The notes under the pieces are model-generated. The model was not told the DNA's origin and searched no databases. It worked only from the letters and a program-made list of their open reading frames with translations. Below are positions 20,432 to 23,601 of a DNA stretch of 23,601 nucleotides, piece after piece. How positions within the stretch are numbered: position 1 is the stretch's first letter; the number at the start of each line of letters is the position of its first letter. The stretch is from a virus. A program made the position numbers and the translations under genes. Location: IMG/VR virus record IMGVR_UViG_3300037504_001248, positions 1 to 23,601 of that record. One strand, written 5' to 3'.

Positions 20432-20807
20432 AAGGGCCCGATGGACGAAGAGGCCACGTTGCTCCGAGCACCCAGGAGCGCCCAGGAGGCGCCGGTACCG
20501 GAGCTCGGGTGATGATAAGGCTCCCCACCGGGAAGGGCGGGAGAGAGGCCCAGGGACGCACGTCAGAAACATGGCCCAGGGAAACGCCGGGGAGCGAGAA
20601 AACAACGAGGACGATACATTTTACAAACATCCGTGCCGAAAAATGCCGATAGGACGCCCCTGAGCACACCGTCCCCCGGCAGGCCCCAGGAGCGCCCAGG
20701 AGCGTTTAGAAGGGGGCTGCTCGATAGTTGATATGGCTTGAGGTAATTTGCCCTAGAAGCGCCCTGGGATGCCCCAGGAAATGACCGTTAATGCTGGGGA
20801 AGCTGCG
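20432..20807. other. Intergenic region with short CCCAGGAGCG repeats
   Basis: I see no supported gene on either strand here. An 18-bp sequence, CCCAGGAGCGCCCAGGAG, occurs twice (20471-20488 and 20685-20702), itself built from two CCCAGGAG units, and related CCCAGG pieces lie at 20765-20780 as a hairpin (CCTGGG-GCAT-CCCAGG). A lone copy of the dyad-module half-site (TTAACGGTCAT, minus strand) ends at 20791 without an 80-bp partner. A short AT-rich patch is at ~20599-20632. Possible roles: origin or ParB-binding region. Confidence 0.5.
20471..20702. repeat. Two copies of an 18-bp direct repeat
   Basis: CCCAGGAGCGCCCAGGAG is found exactly at 20471-20488 and 20685-20702, 214 bp apart. Each copy contains two CCCAGGAG units 10 bp apart, about one helical turn, which fits a protein-binding iteron. 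Confidence 0.7.
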
Positions 20808-21026
20808 CTAGTTTGCAGAGGGGGACAGATCTGGCGCCACATCATCGGGGACGCGGGGGCGGCGCGTAAAGGACGGCCCCACCTCCCAACCGGTGATCGT
20901 CCCCTTCCGTAGCTGGATGCGCACCACCACCTCGCCGTAGCCCTGCGCGTTGCGGATGAACGCCAGGCCCTCGACGATGTCCTCGCGGATCGCGGCGAGA
21001 TCGGTCACGTCGGTCTTTTTGGTCAT
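20808..21026 (-). CDS. Small unknown protein, likely leaderless mRNA
   Basis: 72 residues from MTKKTDVTDLAAIRED. I chose the ATG at 21026 because the promoter -10 (21033-21038) ends only six bases before it, so the RNA should begin at or next to the A of the ATG. A longer open frame would have to cross the promoter. 'IVEGLAFIRNAQGYGEVVVRIQLRKGTITGWEVGPSF' is a helix plus two strands, reminiscent of small DUF2292-type proteins ('L..irfGeV.i.vqdG.i..ie'). It lies between the integrase terminator and the early region, a place where excisionase or control genes are common, but it has no helix-turn-helix I can see. Confidence 0.6.
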   Translation of the reverse strand: MTKKTDVTDLAAIREDIVEGLAFIRNAQGYGEVVVRIQLRKGTITGWEVGPSFTRRPRVPDDVAPDLSPSAN

Positions 21027-21032
21027 AGGGCC

Positions 21033-21060
21033 ATTGTACGCTATCCCCGCCAGCAAGCAA
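21033..21060 (-). promoter_or_regulatory. Promoter for the small 20808 gene
   Basis: Minus strand: TTGCTT (21055-21060), 16 bp, TACAAT (21033-21038), then six bases to the ATG. The -35 abuts the T-run of the integrase terminator. No ribosome site can fit before the ATG, which supports a leaderless start. Confidence 0.6.
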
Positions 21061-21091
21061 AAAAAGAGCCCCCGCTGAACGCGGGGGCTCT
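21059..21091 (-). terminator. Rho-independent terminator of the integrase gene
   Basis: AGAGCCCCCGC (21065-21075) and GCGGGGGCTCT (21081-21091) form an 11-bp perfect stem with a 5-base loop, followed on the minus strand by seven T residues. It begins 27 bp after the integrase stop. Confidence 0.95.
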
Positions 21092-21117
21092 TCTACTATG
21101 CTGGGGCAGGGGACGGT

Positions 21118-22110
21118 TCAGTCGCTCCACGCCACCTTCTCCATCGCCGTCTGCATATCCGCCTCCGAGGGCAGCGTGTACCGCTTCGTCGTGTCCAGGT
21201 TGGCGTGGCCCAACGCCTTCGCCACCCGGTCCAGCGGCGTGCCGCTATCCACCATATTCTTGCCCAGCGAGTGCCGCAGCATATGCGGTGTCAGGTCCAC
21301 CCCGGCCTTCCTGCCGATGTGCTTCACCCGGCGTGCGATCGACCGCGCCGCCATCGCCGACCCCTTCTGCGAGATGAATATCGCGTCCTCTCCCTCGATC
21401 TCCGGCCGCACCTCCAGCCACGCCGACAGCGCCTTCCGCGCGTCCTTGTTCAGCTTCACCGTGCGCGACTTCCGGCCCTTACCGCTACGCACGATCACCT
21501 TGCCCGATCGCGGCTTGATCTCCACGTCGTCCAGGCGCAGCGCCGCCACCTCCGACAGCCGCAAGCCCGTGTTGAGCATCAACACGACAATGGCGCGGTC
21601 GCGCCGGGGGCGAATGTAGGCCGGCGCCGACGTATCCCCACCGGCCTTCACGTCGCCGATCTGCACGCGCTCCTCGGCCGCCCGCAGCAGACGGTACTGC
21701 TCCTGACGGTCCAGCCAGCGCGGCGCCAGGTCCTCGATCTTGACCCCCTTGATCCCACTCGTCGGATCGCCCTGGATCAACTCCTGGTCCATCGCCCACT
21801 GACAGAAGGCTCGCAGGGCCGCCAGGTAGCTGTTCACCGAGTTAGGCTTCAGGCGGCGCTCCTCGACCAGGTACCGGCGATAGGCCCGCACGTCCAGCGG
21901 CGTGATCAACGCCGGGTCGAGCGACTTCCCCAGCTTGCGCTCAAACCACGTGCGGAAGTCATCGAGGCCGGTCAGGTACAGACGGGCCGTGTTCTCGGAC
22001 TTGTCGTGGCGGATGAGCCACTGCTCGAAGGCGTAGTCGTAGGTCACAAAGGCCAAGTCGGTCTCGGTCTTGCTTTCTTTCGCGGTTTCGGTTACAATTG
22101 AAGTGCCCAT
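21118..22110 (-). CDS. int: Tyrosine recombinase / integrase, XerC/D type
   Basis: 330 residues from the second of two adjacent ATGs; AGGAG is six bases before this one and only three before the first. The N-terminal SAM-like DNA-binding domain has 'TYDYAFEQWLIRHDKSENTARLYLTGLDDF' and 'NSVNSYLAALRAFCQWAMDQ'. All catalytic residues of the family are present (numbered from the first ATG): R185 in 'TGLRLSEVAAL', K212 in 'SGKGRKSR', H277 and R280 in 'HMLRHS', H303 in 'LGHANLDTT' and Y312. The short, arm-domain-free form is like XerC/XerD and integrases of Xer type, which use 28-bp core sites with 11-bp arms. A dyad of exactly that form lies ~290 bp upstream. It would integrate and excise the phage. 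Confidence 0.93.
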   Translation of the reverse strand: MGTSIVTETAKESKTETDLAFVTYDYAFEQWLIRHDKSENTARLYLTGLDDFRTWFERKLGKSLDPALITPLDVRAYRRYLVEERRLKPNSVNSYLAALRAFCQWAMDQELIQGDPTSGIKGVKIEDLAPRWLDRQEQYRLLRAAEERVQIGDVKAGGDTSAPAYIRPRRDRAIVVLMLNTGLRLSEVAALRLDDVEIKPRSGKVIVRSGKGRKSRTVKLNKDARKALSAWLEVRPEIEGEDAIFISQKGSAMAARSIARRVKHIGRKAGVDLTPHMLRHSLGKNMVDSGTPLDRVAKALGHANLDTTKRYTLPSEADMQTAMEKVAWSD

Positions 22111-22191
22111 CATTGTCTCCTTTTCGTGAGGTTAGTGAATGCTAATGATTGGGCGCCGCCCCCCGGAGCTGCTCACTCCGGGGGGCATCCT
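22106..22191. repeat. Leader duplication, copy A (next to integrase)
   Basis: CCCATCATTGTCTCCTT (start codons plus ribosome site, seen on the plus strand) is repeated exactly at 22250. A second block, GCGCCGCC plus CGGAG, CTGCTCAC and CATCCTT, is repeated less exactly. About 85 bp are duplicated with ~144-bp offset. Copy A holds an 11-bp perfect hairpin (22158-22186). Confidence 0.72.
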
Positions 22192-22257
22192 TATGGGCGC
22201 CCCTCGAACACCAGATTCGGCCACCGACGTCCCCCGCTTTGCGGTTTCTCCCATCAT
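22132..22257 (-). CDS. 41-residue leader ORF upstream of integrase
   Basis: The frame starts ATGATG behind the same AAGGAGACA ribosome site as the integrase (an exact 17-bp repeat) and ends in TAA 18 bp before the integrase start. The product begins MMGETAKRGTSVAESG, is rich in Gly, Ser, Arg and Pro, and ends RRPIISIH. The integrase begins MMGTSIVTETAKES, so both start MMG and carry ETAK; the leader may be a decayed duplicate of the gene start. A strong hairpin (22158-22186) lies within it, so ribosome movement could control folding before the integrase. It may be a regulatory leader peptide and not a functional protein. Confidence 0.45.
   Translation of the reverse strand: MMGETAKRGTSVAESGVRGAPIRMPPGVSSSGGRRPIISIH
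22158..22186. promoter_or_regulatory. Perfect 11-bp hairpin in the integrase leader
   Basis: GCCCCCCGGAG and CTCCGGGGGGC pair with a 7-base loop. No T-run follows on the minus strand, so it is not a simple terminator. It could block or delay ribosomes in the leader ORF, or stabilise the RNA. The second leader copy has lost this pairing. Confidence 0.6.
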
Positions 22258-22335
22258 TGTCTCCTTCGAAGTTGGGGCAACACTGACGACTGAGCGCCGC
22301 CCTCCCGGAGCCGCTCACGCCCCAGGATACCCTTT
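22250..22335. repeat. Leader duplication, copy B
   Basis: Starts with the exact 17-bp block shared with copy A and continues with the related GCGCCGCC-CGGAG-CCGCTCAC block to ACCCTT, where the dyad module begins. The middle differs from copy A (GAAGTTGGGGCAAC against TCGTGAGGTTAGTG). Confidence 0.7.
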
Positions 22336-22430
22336 AACAGGCATTTTATCCGCCGGTTAGCGCCGGTTTTCACCCCATCGGGACGGGGTTTCGGTGCCGA
22401 AAACGACTACTAAGCTCTGTTAATAGACAA
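22334..22430. repeat. 97-bp dyad-plus-half-site module, copy 4; candidate phage attachment site
   Basis: The dyad at 22403-22430 has arms ACGACTACTAA and TTAATAGACAA around GCTCTG. The solo half-site TTAACAGGCAT starts at 22334, exactly 80 bp from 22413. A GC-rich inverted repeat (ACCCC ... GGGGT) lies between. The module is upstream of the integrase and next to the change from high-GC phage-like to lower-GC sequence, the expected place for attP or attR. It lies inside the predicted integrase leader RNA. The arms match the family less well than in copy 2. Confidence 0.62.
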
Positions 22431-22448
22431 TGTTCATATTGGAACATT
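22429..22448. promoter_or_regulatory. Operator-like inverted repeat at the integrase transcription start
   Basis: AATGTTC, six bases, GAACATT is a perfect 7-bp inverted repeat. The predicted RNA start of the integrase promoter (~22445) lies within it, so a bound dimer would block transcription. The TGTTC-N6-GAACA form resembles dimeric repressor sites such as LexA-type boxes, but no matching repressor gene is in the window. Confidence 0.68.
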
Positions 22449-22451
22449 CTC

Positions 22452-22480
22452 ATTATACGACGTTTTAGGGCGCGTGTCAA
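22452..22480 (-). promoter_or_regulatory. Consensus sigma-70 promoter for the integrase leader
   Basis: Minus strand: TTGACA (22475-22480), exactly 17 bp, TATAAT (22452-22457). Both hexamers are perfect. The RNA would run through the operator-like repeat, the fourth dyad module, the leader ORF and the integrase. Confidence 0.88.
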
Positions 22481-22485
22481 GAGGG

Positions 22486-22526
22486 AAACCGGGCAAAACC
22501 GGGGCAAATCGGGGCCAAAACCCAAA
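22486..22526. other. Phased A-tracts between divergent promoters
   Basis: Five runs of three or four A (centres near 22487, 22497, 22507, 22518 and 22525) are spaced mostly 10-11 bp in a CCGGGG-like background. A-tracts in phase with the helix bend DNA. The block lies just upstream of the integrase promoter and between it and the plus-strand gene promoter. Confidence 0.55.
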
Positions 22527-22551
22527 CTACCCCAGGGCAGTGAATAATCCG

Positions 22552-22581
22552 TTGTTCAAAGCTCACATTATCTGATAGAAT
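22552..22581 (+). promoter_or_regulatory. Promoter for the GHKL ATPase gene
   Basis: TTGTTC (22552-22557), 18 bp, TAGAAT (22576-22581) with an upstream TG (extended -10). It is divergent from the integrase promoter. Another weak -10-like TATAAT overlaps at 22581-22586. Confidence 0.55.
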
Positions 22582-22656
22582 ATAATAGTTGACCCAACCG
22601 ACCGCCAAAAGCCCCGGAGAGATACCAAATCCCGCAGAGACGAACGAGGTGATTTT

Positions 22657-23601
22657 ATGAGCCCTTTGCCATCTGTAGCTGATTCACTAACCACCGCGAG
22701 TCGAGAAAACGGCAGAGCTGTACAGGTTACACTATCGCATCAGCTAGTTCGACTTCTATCAGAACAACTCTATCAATCCCCTCTTAAAGCAATTGAAGAG
22801 CTCGTTGTTAACGCATACGATGCCGGTGCAACAGTATGCCGCATTTCTGTGCCCGTATCAGCTGACGCACAATGGAAGTTCGTAGCTGTTTACGACGATG
22901 GCCATGGCATGGACTACCAAGGACTTACAGATTTATGGCTGGTTGGGCGCAGCAAGAAACGTGAAGAAGAATACGAACGACGCAGTGAACGCAAACAGAT
23001 CGGGAAATTTGGCATTGGCAAACTGGCCACGTCTACTATTGCCAATCAGTTAACTTATCTATCCAAATCCCATGAAGGCATTTTAGGCGTAACATTTGAT
23101 TTCACTATTTTTAGAGGCACCCCAAATGAACAGGCGGACGAAGATGACCAGGCGTCACAAATCCGACCGATAGAATTACCCGTCTACGAAATTGAGGATC
23201 CTGCTGATTTTATTGAGGAGACAAATCTAAGCACTGTTCTCGATGCATTAGGGATGAATACCACAGACCTGGATACCGAGTCTTGGACATTAGCTATTTT
23301 GGAGAACTTGAAAGACAAAGCTGATGATATTAACTCTGGTCCCCTAAATTGGGTTTTGAGAACAGCCATGCCTTTGAGTTCAGATTTCCGCCTTTTTCTC
23401 AACGGGGAAGAAGTACCGAGCTCGAAACTGGAATATGACAGAGTTGTAGAGTTCGATATTACAGATTTACCATCAAAGCGACTGGAAGGATTATCCGAGG
23501 AAACAAATGAAAATTGGCGCGTTGAGGGAGACCGCATTAAATCCGACTCCTTCCCTAATGGGGTAAAAGGCCAAGTATTTGTTACAGAACGAAGCTTATA
23601 C
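22657..23601 (+). CDS. GHKL (HSP90/MORC-like) ATPase, N-terminal 315 residues, cut by window edge
   Basis: Starts ATG behind GAGGTGA, and the frame is open to the right edge. The Bergerat ATP-binding fold is complete: N-box 'AIEELVVNAYDAGA' (E48, N52, D55), G1 box 'VYDDGHGM' (D81-G84) and G2 box 'IGKFGIGKLA' (G119, G121). 'LTDLWLVGRSKKREEEYERR' is the lid-side 'sW..iG.S.K' segment of HSP90-, MORC- and MutL-like ATPases. After residue ~150 come acidic segments and a beta-rich part like the following S5-type domain. Relatives often occur in restriction and defence islands. Its GC content is visibly lower than that of the phage genes (many AAA, GAA and ATT codons), and it is the only supported plus-strand gene, so it is either host sequence or recently acquired cargo. 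Confidence 0.85.
   Translation, partial: MSPLPSVADSLTTASRENGRAVQVTLSHQLVRLLSEQLYQSPLKAIEELVVNAYDAGATVCRISVPVSADAQWKFVAVYDDGHGMDYQGLTDLWLVGRSKKREEEYERRSERKQIGKFGIGKLATSTIANQLTYLSKSHEGILGVTFDFTIFRGTPNEQADEDDQASQIRPIELPVYEIEDPADFIEETNLSTVLDALGMNTTDLDTESWTLAILENLKDKADDINSGPLNWVLRTAMPLSSDFRLFLNGEEVPSSKLEYDRVVEFDITDLPSKRLEGLSEETNENWRVEGDRIKSDSFPNGVKGQVFVTERSLY

Noticed and set aside
20430-20669. Minus-strand open frame of 79 codons with a hydrophobic stretch in the gap upstream of R4
   Set aside because: GTG start without a ribosome site, composition unlike the neighbours, and it would cross the repeat region.
20712-20791. A fifth 80-bp module ending at 20791
   Set aside because: The minus-strand half-site TTAACGGTCAT is good, but there is no TTA half-site at 20712 and no dyad partner arm.
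22334-22656. tRNA gene as integration target
   Set aside because: No cloverleaf, T-loop sequence or CCA-type end could be found on either strand in this region.

Overview
The window is most simply read as the right-hand part of a temperate, tailed double-stranded DNA phage with an HK97-type capsid, probably integrated as a prophage. Every gene I support between positions 1 and about 22.1 kb is on the minus strand, so the phage genome reads from right to left. This part is very GC-rich. Consensus-like sigma-70 promoters (TTGACA, 17 bp, TACAAT or TATAAT), frequent ATGA start/stop overlaps and strong GGAGG ribosome sites show a bacterial host. The protein style suggests Chloroflexota or a similar high-GC phylum, but nothing here (no rRNA, tRNA or host marker) proves it. 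The last ~0.95 kb holds a plus-strand GHKL ATPase gene of clearly lower GC, so either a phage/host junction or an acquired cargo gene lies near 22.4-22.65 kb.

Layout in the direction of transcription. (1) 22.5-21.1 kb: a consensus promoter with an operator over its start site, a duplicated leader with a short ORF, and a XerC/D-type integrase ending in a strong terminator. (2) 21.0-15.2 kb: early and accessory genes in short units. They are a small leaderless gene, a small zinc protein with a ParB that carries a zinc-ribbon insertion, an unknown protein, RadC, a second ParB-like protein with a phage-type glycosyltransferase, and a stand-alone RarA/MgsA C-terminal domain. Four of these units start with the same ~80-bp promoter/operator element, and most end in clear hairpin terminators. 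(3) 15.05-13.3 kb: a lysis cassette of holin-like protein, membrane-anchored coiled coil and C39-like peptidase. (4) 13.3-12.1 kb: a GDP-mannose/UDP-glucose dehydrogenase. (5) 12.1-0.8 kb: HTH protein, small and large terminase, a protease-scaffold-major capsid fusion, a Sec-signal protein, an RNA polymerase alpha-CTD-like protein, connector proteins, portal, MuF-like minor head protein and a tail-terminator-like protein. (6) 0.83 kb to the left edge: a methyltransferase and a glycosyltransferase cut by the window edge.

How the parts work together. The packaging and head genes form a nearly gap-free, translationally coupled operon in an unusual order, with the capsid gene before the connectors and portal. 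The dehydrogenase, two glycosyltransferases and a methyltransferase point to glycan or DNA modification by the phage. No cI-like repressor, DNA polymerase, helicase or tail tube/tape-measure gene is in view; these presumably lie beyond the left edge.

The two least expected signals are non-coding. The first is a family of four 97-bp modules (4163, 9513, 17481, 22334). Each has a 28-bp dyad of two 11-bp arms around 6 bp, the geometry of Xer/dif-type tyrosine-recombinase sites, plus a third half-site exactly 80 bp away. The second is the four-copy promoter element, which would tie the early genes into one regulon.
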